From assembly GCA_046296195.1 (NCBI GenBank), contig JBKBLR010000021.1, forward strand, positions 1 through 48,447: a DNA stretch of 48,447 nt. The letters run 5' to 3'. The DNA comes from Amphiplicatus sp046296195. Lineage in GTDB: Bacteria > Pseudomonadota > Alphaproteobacteria > Caulobacterales > Parvularculaceae. The translations under genes were made by a program, and so were the position numbers. Numbering within the stretch: position 1 is the stretch's first letter; each line of letters begins with the position of its first letter. Below, piece after piece: positions 15,729-23,486 of the stretch. The notes below the pieces were generated by a model that made no database searches, was not told where the DNA came from, and worked only from the letters and a program-made list of their open reading frames with translations.

Positions 15729-17759
15729 TCAAATCGCGTTCATGGTGAGAAGCTCATAGGTCGCGACGGTCTCGTCCTTCTGGTTGAGGACCGTCACGTC
15801 CCATTTCACTTCGCCATAGTCGTCATTGCGCTTCTTCTTCGCTTTCGCCGTCAGCCTCACCCGGATCGAATCGCCGGGCGAGGCGGGCGTCAGGAACCGC
15901 AATTCATCGAGGCCGTAATTGGCGAGCACGGGGCCGGGCGCTGGATCGACAAAGAGCCCCGCGGCGAAGGAGAGGATGAGGTAGCCATGCGCGACGCGCC
16001 CTGGAAAGAACGGATTGGCCTTTGCGGCGGCCTCGTCCATATGCGCGTAGAAGGTGTCGCCGGTGAAATGCGCGAAATGCTCGATGTCCTCGAGGGTGAT
16101 GGTGCGCGACGGCGTCTCGATCGTCTTGCCGATCGCGAGCTCGCCGAAGCGGTAGCGGAAGGGATGCGGCGCGGCCTTGTCGACGCCGGCGCCTTTCACC
16201 CAGCGTCCGGTGACGGCCTTCAGCACGGCGGGCGAGCCTTGAAGGGCGGTGCGCTGCATATAATGCGCAAGGCCGCGCATGCCGCCCATTTCCTCCCCGC
16301 CGCCGGCGCGCCCCGGCCCGCCATGCACGAGCACGGGAAGCGGCGAGCCGTGTCCGGTCTGCTCCTTCGCGCAATCGCGGTCGATGACGATGACGCGGCC
16401 ATGGAAGGAGCCGGCGCCGAGGATGACCTCGCGCGCGATCTCCGCATCATGGGTGAAGAGCGACATCACGAGGGAGCCGCCGCCGCGGTTAAGGAGGCTG
16501 ATCGCCTCCTCGAGCGAGGCATAAGGCATCAGGGTCGCGATCGGCCCGAAGGCTTCGACCTCATGAACGGCGGTCGCGCGTAGCGGCGCGTCGCAGGCGA
16601 GCAGCATCGGCGCGACGAAGGCGCCCTTGACCGCGCTCGCGCCGACGAGGTCGAAGGCGGGCGTGTCGCCGCAGACGACGCGCGTTTCCGCCTTCAGCGC
16701 CGCGACCTTGGCGCGCACGTCCTCGCGCTGCGACTGGCTGACGAGCGCGCCCATCCGCACCTCCTCGCGCGCGGGATCGCCGATCGCCGTCTTGGCGAGC
16801 GCCGCGCCGATCGCGCTCTGCGCCGCAGGCATCAGCGCGGCGGGAACGAGCGCGCGTCGGATGGCGGTGCATTTCTGCCCCGCCTTCACCGTCATCTCGC
16901 GCACGACTTCCTTGACGAAGAGCTGGAACTCCGGGCTGTCGGCGCCCGCGTCGGGGCCGAGCATCGCGGCGTTGAGGCTGTCCTGTTCCGAAATGAAGCG
17001 CACGCTTTCGCGGATGATGACGGGATGGCTTTTGAGTTTCGCGGCCGTCGCCGCCGAGCCGGTGAAAGAGACGACGTCCTGTCCGGTGAGATGATCGAAG
17101 AGATCGCCGACGGGACCGATGACGAGCTGCAACGCGCCCGGCGGGACTTTGCCGGTCTCGATCAGGATGCGGAACGCGGCTTCGGCGAGATAGGCGGTCG
17201 CCGTCGCCGGCTTCACGATGGCGGGCACGCCGGCGATGAGCGAGACGGAGAGCTTCTCCAGCATCCCCCAGACAGGGAAGTTGAAGGCGTTGATGTGAAC
17301 GGCGACGCCCTTGAGCGAGGTCAGCACGTGCTGCGCGACGAAGGTTCCCTCGCGCGAGATCTGTTCGACCGCGCCGTCGATGAGGATGACGTCGTCGGGC
17401 AGCTCGCGCTTGGCTTTCGACGCCATCGAAAAGAGCGTCCCGGCCCCGCCTTCGATGTCGATCCAGCCGTCCTTGCGCGTCGCGCCGGTATGGAGGTTGA
17501 GGGCGTAAAGCTCTTCCTTCCGGTCCATGATCGCCTGACCGAGGGTCTTCACCATCGCAGCGCGGTCGAGGAAGGTCAGCTTACGGAGATTGGGCCCGCC
17601 GACGCGGCGCGCATGATCGGCCATGGCGCGGAAATCGAGCGCGGCGGGAGAAAACGCCGCGACCGTCTCGCCGGTGACGGCTGACGCGATCGGCGTTTCA
17701 GCGCCCCGCCCGCTGGTCCATTGGTCGAGGGCGTAGCTCTCAAGGGTGATCGCAGGCAT
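15729..17759 (-). CDS. paaZ: Bifunctional oxepin-CoA hydrolase / 3-oxo-5,6-dehydrosuberyl-CoA semialdehyde dehydrogenase
   Basis: Opens the oxepin-CoA ring and oxidises the resulting aldehyde with NADP. In 676 residues an N-terminal aldehyde dehydrogenase domain (about 1-520) has FPVWGMLEKL, SFTGSAATA, Glu258 in FISEQDSLN and catalytic Cys297 in GQKCTAIRR. A C-terminal MaoC-like hydratase domain (about 540-676) has FTGDTFYAHMDE with the Asp/His pair spaced five residues, and FPGRVAHGYLILS. The ATG at 17759 begins the conserved protein and follows AGGGAGAA; the longer in-frame start at 17825 would overlap paaG. The gap to paaG is 62 bases. Both active sites look intact. Confidence 0.96.
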   Translation of the reverse strand: MPAITLESYALDQWTSGRGAETPIASAVTGETVAAFSPAALDFRAMADHARRVGGPNLRKLTFLDRAAMVKTLGQAIMDRKEELYALNLHTGATRKDGWIDIEGGAGTLFSMASKAKRELPDDVILIDGAVEQISREGTFVAQHVLTSLKGVAVHINAFNFPVWGMLEKLSVSLIAGVPAIVKPATATAYLAEAAFRILIETGKVPPGALQLVIGPVGDLFDHLTGQDVVSFTGSAATAAKLKSHPVIIRESVRFISEQDSLNAAMLGPDAGADSPEFQLFVKEVVREMTVKAGQKCTAIRRALVPAALMPAAQSAIGAALAKTAIGDPAREEVRMGALVSQSQREDVRAKVAALKAETRVVCGDTPAFDLVGASAVKGAFVAPMLLACDAPLRATAVHEVEAFGPIATLMPYASLEEAISLLNRGGGSLVMSLFTHDAEIAREVILGAGSFHGRVIVIDRDCAKEQTGHGSPLPVLVHGGPGRAGGGEEMGGMRGLAHYMQRTALQGSPAVLKAVTGRWVKGAGVDKAAPHPFRYRFGELAIGKTIETPSRTITLEDIEHFAHFTGDTFYAHMDEAAAKANPFFPGRVAHGYLILSFAAGLFVDPAPGPVLANYGLDELRFLTPASPGDSIRVRLTAKAKKKRNDDYGEVKWDVTVLNQKDETVATYELLTMNAI

Positions 17760-17821
17760 CGATTGTTCTCCCTCTCGCTGCTTCGGATCATCCCGGCTTC
17801 GGCGGGGATAAGCGGCGCAGT

Positions 17822-18613
17822 TCATCGTCCTTTGAAAACGGGATTGCGCTTGTTCAAGAACGCATCGACGCCTTCGCGGTAATCCTCGCTGCGGCCGAGC
17901 GCGCGCATCTGGTCGCGCTCAAGGTCGAGCTGTTCATTCAGCGTGCGGGTGAAGGCGCCGCGGACGAGCTTCTTCGTTTCGGCGAGGCCGCGCGTCGGCG
18001 CGCTGGCGAACTTCGCGACGAGCGCTTCCGTTTCTTCGCCGAGCTTGTCATCGTCGACGCATTTCCAGATGAGGCCCCATTGGACGGCGGTCTCGGCGGG
18101 GAGGGGATCGCCGGTGAGCGCCAACCCCAGCGCGCGCGCCTGTCCGGCGAGCCGGGGCAGCGCCCAGGAGCTTCCCGAATCCGGCACGAGGCCGATATTG
18201 GCGAAGGACATGATGAACTTCGCCGAGCGCGCGGCGATGACGATGTCAGACGCAAACGCCAGCGAGGCGCCGGCGCCCGCCGCGACCCCGTTGACGCCGG
18301 CGACGACTGGCATCGGCAGGGAGGTGAGACGGCGGATCAGCGGGTTATAGCGCTTTTCGACCGACTCGCCGAGATCGGGGGCCTCGTCTCCCGGCGCGAC
18401 CGCCCGGTCGGAAAGGTCCTGCCCGGCGCAGAAGCCGCGCCCTGCGCCGGTGATGAGCAGCACACGGACGGTCTTGTCCGCCTCGATCGCGCCGAGCGCT
18501 TCGGCGATTTCCCCGTGCATCCTGACGGTGAAGGCGTTGAGCCGGTCGGGCCGATTGAGCGTAAGGCGCGCCGCGCCCGCTTCGACGGAGAACAGGATCG
18601 TCTCGAACGTCAT
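17822..18613 (-). CDS. paaG: Ring 1,2-epoxyphenylacetyl-CoA isomerase (crotonase family)
   Basis: Converts the epoxide made by PaaABCE to oxepin-CoA. The 263 residues are a single crotonase domain. Oxyanion-hole segments are GRGFCAGQDLSD and NGVAAGAGASLAFASD. The IGLVPDSGSSW segment with its Asp in place of the second hydratase Glu is the PaaG hallmark, and LNEQLDLERDQMRALGRSEDY matches the family in outline. It is the first gene of the leftward block, 23 bases from a predicted start site, under an operator-overlapped promoter. No paaF-type hydratase lies beside it. Confidence 0.94.
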   Translation of the reverse strand: MTFETILFSVEAGAARLTLNRPDRLNAFTVRMHGEIAEALGAIEADKTVRVLLITGAGRGFCAGQDLSDRAVAPGDEAPDLGESVEKRYNPLIRRLTSLPMPVVAGVNGVAAGAGASLAFASDIVIAARSAKFIMSFANIGLVPDSGSSWALPRLAGQARALGLALTGDPLPAETAVQWGLIWKCVDDDKLGEETEALVAKFASAPTRGLAETKKLVRGAFTRTLNEQLDLERDQMRALGRSEDYREGVDAFLNKRNPVFKGR

Positions 18614-18643
18614 CGCCGCCTCGTCATTGCCTCGCGGGGCGGA

Positions 18644-18672
18644 GTCATATAGTTGAACAACCGGTCGGTCAA
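18644..18672 (-). promoter_or_regulatory. paaG promoter with TetR-type operator over the -35 box
   Basis: Read on the minus strand, TTGACC (18672-18667) and TATGAC (18649-18644) are 17 bases apart. Overlapping is the imperfect palindrome TTGACCGACCGGTTGTTCAA (18672-18653). Its first 14 bases match the site at the paaA promoter (TTGACCGAYCGGTY). It lies in the 77-bp gap between divergent paaG and paaI, so a bound repressor could affect both directions. Confidence 0.75.
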
Positions 18673-18690
18673 TTTCGCCGGAGGCCGCTG

Positions 18691-19119
18691 ATGACGACGA
18701 AGGACGCGCTCGCGCGGAGGATTGCGCTGCATCTTCATGCGACCGAAGGGATCGCGTCGACCTTCGACCTCGTCATGGAGGACGCTGGCTTCGGTTGGGC
18801 GCGCTGTTCGATGGTCGTGACCGAGGCGATGACGAACGGCCACAAGGTCTGTCATGGCGGCGTGCTCTTCTCGCTCGCCGACAACGCCTTTGCCTGGGCC
18901 TGCAATTCAAGGAACGTCATCGCCTTCGCGCAATCGGCGTCGATCAATTTCATCTCGCCGGCGCGGATCGGCGAGAAACTGACCGCGCATGCGCGCGAGG
19001 AGGCCCATGAGGGCCGCACCGGCGTCTACACGGTGACGGTGACCGCCGGCGACGGGCGCACCGTCGCGGTGTTTCAGGGCCTGTCGCGCACGGCGGGCGG
19101 CAAGGTGGTGGAGGACTAG
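18691..19119 (+). CDS. paaI: Hydroxyphenylacetyl-CoA thioesterase
   Basis: Hot-dog-fold thioesterase that frees CoA from dead-end hydroxyphenylacetyl-CoA intermediates. The 142 residues are the normal length. The active-site segment is NGHKVCHGGVLFSLADNAFA with the conserved Asn, HGG and catalytic Asp. The ATG follows GGAGG with a six-base spacer. The next gene, paaJ, begins on the base after its stop, so the two are translated together. It is divergent from paaG. Confidence 0.93.
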   Translation: MTTKDALARRIALHLHATEGIASTFDLVMEDAGFGWARCSMVVTEAMTNGHKVCHGGVLFSLADNAFAWACNSRNVIAFAQSASINFISPARIGEKLTAHAREEAHEGRTGVYTVTVTAGDGRTVAVFQGLSRTAGGKVVED

Positions 19120-20322
19120 ATGGCGGACGCCTTCATCTGCGACGCGGTGAGGACGCCGATCGGGCGCTATGCAGGCGCGCTCTCGGCGGTGCGGACCGAC
19201 GATCTCGCCGCGATTCCATTGCGGGCGCTGAAGGAGCGCAACCCGAAGGTCGATTGGGCATCGCTCGATGACATCGTCATGGGCTGCGCCAATCAGGCGG
19301 GCGAGGACAACCGCAATGTCGCGCGCATGGCGGCGCTGCTCGCCGGGCTCGGCGAGTCGGCGCCGGGAACGACAGTCAATCGCCTGTGCGGGTCGGGCAT
19401 GGACGCGGTGATGATCGCCGCGCGCGCAATCAAGGCGGGGGAGGCCGATCTCATCATCGCCGGCGGCGTCGAGTCGATGTCGCGCGCGCCCTTCGTCATG
19501 GGCAAGGCGACGGAAGCCTTTTCGCGAAATGCGGAAGTCTTCGACACGACCATCGGATGGCGCTTCGTCAACCCGCTGATGAAGGCGCACTACGGAATCG
19601 ACTCGATGCCGGAGACGGCGGAGAACGTCGCGAGCGAATTCAATGTCTCCCGCGCCGATCAGGACGCCTTCGCCTTGCGCTCGCAAATGCGCGCGAGCAA
19701 CGCGCAGAATTCGGGCCGCCTCGCCGCCGAGATCGTTCCGGTCAGCATTCCGCAACGGAAGGGCGATCCCGTCATCGTCGCCAAGGACGAGCATCCGCGC
19801 GAAACGACGCTCGCGGCGCTGTCGGCGTTGAAGCCCTTCGTGAAGAAGGACGGCGTCATCACCGCCGGCAATGCGAGCGGCGTCAATGACGGCGCCGCGG
19901 CGATGATCGTCGCGTCGGAAGCGGCGGTGAAGCGTCACGGCCTCACCCCGCGCGCGCGGGTCGTGACGGGCGCGGTCGTGGGCGTTCCCCCGCGGATTAT
20001 GGGCATCGGCCCGGCGCCAGCAGCGAAGGCCGCGCTCGTGAAAGCGAAACTTTCTGTCGCCGACATGGATGTCGTTGAACTCAATGAGGCCTTCGCATCA
20101 CAGGCGCTTGCCACGTTGCGCCTTCTCGGCCTTCCCGACGACGCCGGGCATGTGAACCCCAATGGCGGCGCCATCGCGCTCGGCCATCCGCTCGGAATGT
20201 CCGGCGCGCGGCTCATCCTGACCGCGACGGAGGAATTGCGGCGGCGAGGCGGTCGCTACGCCCTCGCCGCCATGTGCATCGGGGTCGGGCAGGGCATCGC
20301 CTGCGTGATCGAGGGGGTTTGA
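19120..20322 (+). CDS. paaJ: 3-oxoadipyl-CoA / 3-oxo-5,6-dehydrosuberyl-CoA thiolase
   Basis: Thiolase that cleaves 3-oxo-5,6-dehydrosuberyl-CoA and 3-oxoadipyl-CoA to release acetyl-CoA and finally succinyl-CoA. The 400 residues show nucleophile Cys90 in NRLCGSGMDAV, His in GGAIALGHPLGMSGAR and the second catalytic Cys in AAMCIGVGQG, with the thiolase start DAVRTPIGRYAGALS. The paa setting favours PaaJ over the near-identical protocatechuate-pathway PcaF. It is followed by a 68-base gap that holds a second operator-controlled promoter. Confidence 0.95.
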   Translation: MADAFICDAVRTPIGRYAGALSAVRTDDLAAIPLRALKERNPKVDWASLDDIVMGCANQAGEDNRNVARMAALLAGLGESAPGTTVNRLCGSGMDAVMIAARAIKAGEADLIIAGGVESMSRAPFVMGKATEAFSRNAEVFDTTIGWRFVNPLMKAHYGIDSMPETAENVASEFNVSRADQDAFALRSQMRASNAQNSGRLAAEIVPVSIPQRKGDPVIVAKDEHPRETTLAALSALKPFVKKDGVITAGNASGVNDGAAAMIVASEAAVKRHGLTPRARVVTGAVVGVPPRIMGIGPAPAAKAALVKAKLSVADMDVVELNEAFASQALATLRLLGLPDDAGHVNPNGGAIALGHPLGMSGARLILTATEELRRRGGRYALAAMCIGVGQGIACVIEGV

Positions 20323-20338
20323 GGCCTCGCTGAATTAG

Positions 20339-20367
20339 TTGACCGATCGGTCAGGGAATTGTAGAAC
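20339..20367 (+). promoter_or_regulatory. paaA promoter with palindromic TetR-type operator
   Basis: TTGACC (20339-20344) and TAGAAC (20362-20367) have a 17-base spacer. The perfect 14-bp palindrome TGACCGATCGGTCA (20340-20353) overlaps the -35 box and matches the site upstream of paaG. The paaA ATG follows at 20391 after AAGGGAGA. The position would let a repressor block polymerase directly. Confidence 0.78.
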
Positions 20368-20390
20368 ACCGTGGCCAAGGGAGATCGCCG

Positions 20391-21383
20391 ATGTACGCGC
20401 AGATGGTGAAATCGACCGGCGAGCGGGTGAAGACCCTCGACGAGATGGGCCCCGAAGAACGCGCCTTCCAGGAGCGAATCGACGCCGGGGTGAAGATCGA
20501 GCCGAAGGACTTCATGCCCGAGGGCTATCGCAAGACCGTCATCCGCCAGATCTCCCAGCACGCGCATTCCGAAATCGTCGGCCAGTTGCCGGAGGGGAAT
20601 TGGATCACCCGTGCCCCGACCCTCGACCGCAAGATGATTCTGCTCGCCAAGGTTCAGGACGAGGCGGGACACGGCCTTTATCTCTACTGCGCGGCGGAAA
20701 CGCTCGGGATCAGCCGCGATGAGATGACGGAGCAGCTGCTGTCGGGGAAGGCGAAATATTCCTCGATCTTCAACTATCCGACGCTCACCTGGGCCGACAT
20801 CGGCGCGATCGGCTGGCTGGTCGACGGCGCGGCGATCATGAACCAGGTGCCGCTGCAGCGCTGTTCCTACGGGCCTTACAGCCGCGCGATGATCCGCATC
20901 TGCAAAGAGGAAAGCTTCCACCAGCGGCAGGGCTACGCGATCATGATGGCGCTTGCGAGGGGAACCGACGCGCAGCGCGAGATGGCGCAGGACGCCCTCA
21001 ATCGCTGGTGGTGGCCAGCCCTCATGATGTTCGGCCCCTCCGACGGCGACAGCGTCCACTCCGCGCAGTCGATGGCGTGGAAGATCAAACAGAATTCGAA
21101 TGACGAGCTGCGCCAGAAATTCGTCAACGAGACCGTTCCGCAGGCGGAGTATCTCGGGCTCAAGGTTCCCGACCCCGAGCTCAAATGGAACTCGGAAAAG
21201 CGCGGCTATGATTTCGGCGACATAGACTGGAATGAGTTCTACGAGGTCCTGAAAGGAAACGGCCCTTGCAACGCCGAGCGCATGGCGGCGCGGCGGAAGG
21301 CCTGGGACGAGGGCCGATGGTTCCGCGACGGACTGATGGCGCACGCGAAGAAGGCGGCGGCGCGCAAGATGGCGGCGGAATAG
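20391..21383 (+). CDS. paaA: 1,2-phenylacetyl-CoA epoxidase, catalytic subunit A
   Basis: Catalytic di-iron subunit of the PaaABCE multicomponent monooxygenase that epoxidises the aromatic ring of phenylacetyl-CoA. The 330 residues are very close to the classical PaaA along their length. Di-iron ligands lie in HAHSEIVGQLPEGNW, KVQDEAGHGLYLY (ExxH) and KEESFHQRQG (ExxH). Other family blocks are FNYPTLTWADIGAIGWLVDG and WWWPALMMFGPSD. The C terminus is Lys/Ala rich. It begins the epoxidase operon, but a foreign-looking gene, not paaB, follows its stop by two bases. Confidence 0.98.
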   Translation: MYAQMVKSTGERVKTLDEMGPEERAFQERIDAGVKIEPKDFMPEGYRKTVIRQISQHAHSEIVGQLPEGNWITRAPTLDRKMILLAKVQDEAGHGLYLYCAAETLGISRDEMTEQLLSGKAKYSSIFNYPTLTWADIGAIGWLVDGAAIMNQVPLQRCSYGPYSRAMIRICKEESFHQRQGYAIMMALARGTDAQREMAQDALNRWWWPALMMFGPSDGDSVHSAQSMAWKIKQNSNDELRQKFVNETVPQAEYLGLKVPDPELKWNSEKRGYDFGDIDWNEFYEVLKGNGPCNAERMAARRKAWDEGRWFRDGLMAHAKKAAARKMAAE

Positions 21384-21385
21384 TT

Positions 21386-21946
21386 ATGGAAGGGTTCGCA
21401 AACTTCCAATCTGATTTCTTTGGGTTTTTAGGGGATACGATCGGTGAACGCATTGCAGTCGGCATTGCCGTCGCAAGCGCCGCCGCATCTGTGATCGTCT
21501 TCTTGCGAAACCAAGCAGCGACGACGCGTGAAGCAAGGTTGGCCCGATACGATGCTGTTAGTCGTTCTTATATCGAATTGCAAACACTTTGCCTTCAGTA
21601 TCCAAGATTGGAAACTTCATGGTATCGAACGCCGCCCGCTGATCAAAAGCCGCTCACCGAAGAGGAGAGCGTTCAGCGCGATATTCTGTTTGATATTTTG
21701 ACCTCAACGCTCGAACGGGCATTCGTCACCTATCGTGATGCCCCACGGCTCGTAAGAGAGTCGCAATGGCCAGGTTGGATTTCTTTCGCCCGCACTTACG
21801 CTCAGCGGGACGACTACCGCGAGTGGTGGCGGCGGTATGTTTTTGACTTCGAGAAGGAGAAATGGGCTGCCGGCGTTACTCAATACGATAGCGGATTCGA
21901 GCGCTTCATTGTTGGTTTGCTCCTCGAAAAGGACAAAGGCCCATGA
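21386..21946 (+). CDS. Membrane-anchored protein of unknown function inside the paa operon
   Basis: Family not recognised. The 186-residue protein has a short N-terminal region (MEGFANFQSDFFGFLGD), one membrane helix at about 23-40 (IAVGIAVASAAASVIVFL), then a charged cytoplasmic helical domain with LARYDAVSRSYIELQTLCLQYP, many Trp/Tyr/Arg residues (REWWRRYVFDFEKEKW) and a tail FERFIVGLLLEK. The start follows the paaA stop by two bases and the stop overlaps paaB as ATGA. Base composition is much lower in G+C than its neighbours: 126 of 240 bases at 21421-21660, against 40 of 60 in paaA (21001-21060) and 45 of 60 in paaC (22261-22320). This suggests recent transfer. A longer ATG start at 21266 would overlap paaA and is not favoured. 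Confidence 0.82.
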   Translation: MEGFANFQSDFFGFLGDTIGERIAVGIAVASAAASVIVFLRNQAATTREARLARYDAVSRSYIELQTLCLQYPRLETSWYRTPPADQKPLTEEESVQRDILFDILTSTLERAFVTYRDAPRLVRESQWPGWISFARTYAQRDDYREWWRRYVFDFEKEKWAAGVTQYDSGFERFIVGLLLEKDKGP

Positions 21947-22227
21947 CCAATGAATGGCCCCTCTGGGAAGTCTTCATCCGCGGCCAGCACGGCCAGTCGC
22001 ACCGCCATGTCGGCAGCCTTCACGCTCCCGACGCCGAGATGGCCATCAGGAACGCGCGCGACGTCTACACGCGCCGCAATGAGGGCGTGTCGATCTGGGT
22101 GGTGAAGGCGGTGGACATCGCCGCCTCGGCGCCGGGCGACAAGGAAGCCCTGTTCGAGCCGTCGAACGCCAAGGTCTATCGGCACCCGACCTTCTACGAC
22201 ATCCCGGACGAAGCGGGGCGCATGTGA
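21943..22227 (+). CDS. paaB: 1,2-phenylacetyl-CoA epoxidase subunit B
   Basis: Small subunit of the PaaABCE complex that bridges the PaaAC units. The 94 residues carry the family blocks WPLWEVFIRGQHGQSHRHVGS, HAPDAEMAIRNARDVYTRR and EGVSIWVVKA. The start overlaps the preceding low-G+C gene by four bases (ATGA), and its end overlaps paaC by four (GTGA). Composition returns to the local high-G+C type here. Confidence 0.96.
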   Translation: MTNEWPLWEVFIRGQHGQSHRHVGSLHAPDAEMAIRNARDVYTRRNEGVSIWVVKAVDIAASAPGDKEALFEPSNAKVYRHPTFYDIPDEAGRM

Positions 22228-22991
22228 GGGAAGCGGCGCTGTTCGAGCTTTGCCTCAGGATGGGCGACAACGCCCTCATCCTCGGCCAGCGCGTGTCCGC
22301 CTGGTGCGGGCACACGCCCGTTCTGGAAGAGGACATCGCGATGGCGAATGTCGGGCTCGACCTTATCGGTCAGGCGAAGCTGTGGCTGGCGCTCGCCGGC
22401 GAGGTCGAGGGCAAGGGCCGCAGCGCCGACGATCTTGCGTTCCTGCGTGATGCGCGCGCGTTCCGCAATGTCCTCCTCGTCGAGCAGCCGAATGGCGATT
22501 ACGGCCAGACGCTGATGCGCCAGTTCCTCTTTGACGCCTGGCACCTGCCGATGCTGAAGGCGCTCTGCGCGTCCGCCGAGCCCCGCGTCGCCGCCATCGC
22601 CGCCAAAAGCGTCAAGGAGGTCGATTACCATCTCGCCCGGTCGAGCGATCTCGTCATCCGCCTAGGCGACGGCACGCCGGAAAGCCATGCGAGGATGCAG
22701 GCCGCGCTCGATCTTCTCCATCCCTTCGCGGGCGAGATGACGGCGGCCGACGAGATTGACGAGGCGATCGCGGCGGCGGGGCTCGGCCCCGCGCTCGGCG
22801 ATGTCGCCGCACATTTTGAGGCCATGGTCGCCGCCGTGGCCGCTGATGCGACGCTGGCGCTTCCCTCCGCGCCAGCGCGCATCATGCTTCGCGACTGGCG
22901 CGGCAAGGCAGGGCGGCACACGGAGGAATTCGGCCGCCTTCTCGCCGAGATGCAATGGCTCCAGCGCGCCTATCCGGGGGCGTCATGGTGA
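22224..22991 (+). CDS. paaC: 1,2-phenylacetyl-CoA epoxidase subunit C
   Basis: Structural ferritin-fold partner of PaaA in the epoxidase. The 255 residues contain the family blocks LRMGDNALILGQRVSAWCGH, EEDIAMANVGLDLIGQAKLW, FLRDARAFRNVLLVEQPNGD and FDAWHLPMLKAL, and end EMQWLQRAYPGASW. It starts at GTG, overlapping the paaB stop by four bases. As in other PaaC proteins, it is expected not to be catalytic. Confidence 0.95.
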   Translation: MREAALFELCLRMGDNALILGQRVSAWCGHTPVLEEDIAMANVGLDLIGQAKLWLALAGEVEGKGRSADDLAFLRDARAFRNVLLVEQPNGDYGQTLMRQFLFDAWHLPMLKALCASAEPRVAAIAAKSVKEVDYHLARSSDLVIRLGDGTPESHARMQAALDLLHPFAGEMTAADEIDEAIAAAGLGPALGDVAAHFEAMVAAVAADATLALPSAPARIMLRDWRGKAGRHTEEFGRLLAEMQWLQRAYPGASW

Positions 22992-23485
22992 GCGCGACCG
23001 AAGCGCGGCCGGCGGCCGCCGACATCTGGCGCTGGCTCGATGACGTTCCCGATCCGGAAATCCCGGTGCTTTCCGTCAACGATCTCGGCATCGTGCGCGC
23101 CGTCGACGTCGAAGCGGACGAAGTCGTCGTCACCGTGACCCCGACCTATTCCGGCTGCCCCGCGACCTCGGTCATCGCGGCCTCGATCGAGGAGGCCCTG
23201 CGGCGCAAAGGCGCCGGGCGCGTGCGCATCGCGACGCGGATCTCGCCGCCTTGGACGACCGACTGGATCTCGCCCGCGGGGTGCGAGAAGCTGAAAGCCT
23301 TCGGAATCGCCCCGCCCGAGGGCGCGGCCTGCGCGGGCGCGGCGCTTCGCAACGCGCCGAAGCAATGCCCGCGCTGCGGCTCGGCCCGCGTCGAGGAGGT
23401 GAGCCGGTTCGGCTCGACTCCCTGCAAGGCCGCCTGGCGCTGCGCCGACTGTCTCGAGCCCTTCGACTATTTCAAGCGGTTCTGA
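22985..23485 (+). CDS. paaD: Phenylacetyl-CoA epoxidase maturation protein PaaD
   Basis: MIP18/SufT-like protein thought to help assemble the iron-sulfur cluster of PaaE. In 166 residues the N-terminal DUF59 domain includes DVPDPEIPVLSVNDLGIVR and TPTYSGCPATSVI. A C-terminal zinc-ribbon-like part has CPRCGS and CADC cysteine pairs. The ATG at 22985 overlaps the paaC stop by seven bases; a GTG at 22988 is the alternative. paaE follows after one base. Confidence 0.93.
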   Translation: MVSATEARPAAADIWRWLDDVPDPEIPVLSVNDLGIVRAVDVEADEVVVTVTPTYSGCPATSVIAASIEEALRRKGAGRVRIATRISPPWTTDWISPAGCEKLKAFGIAPPEGAACAGAALRNAPKQCPRCGSARVEEVSRFGSTPCKAAWRCADCLEPFDYFKRF

Positions 23486-23486
23486 C

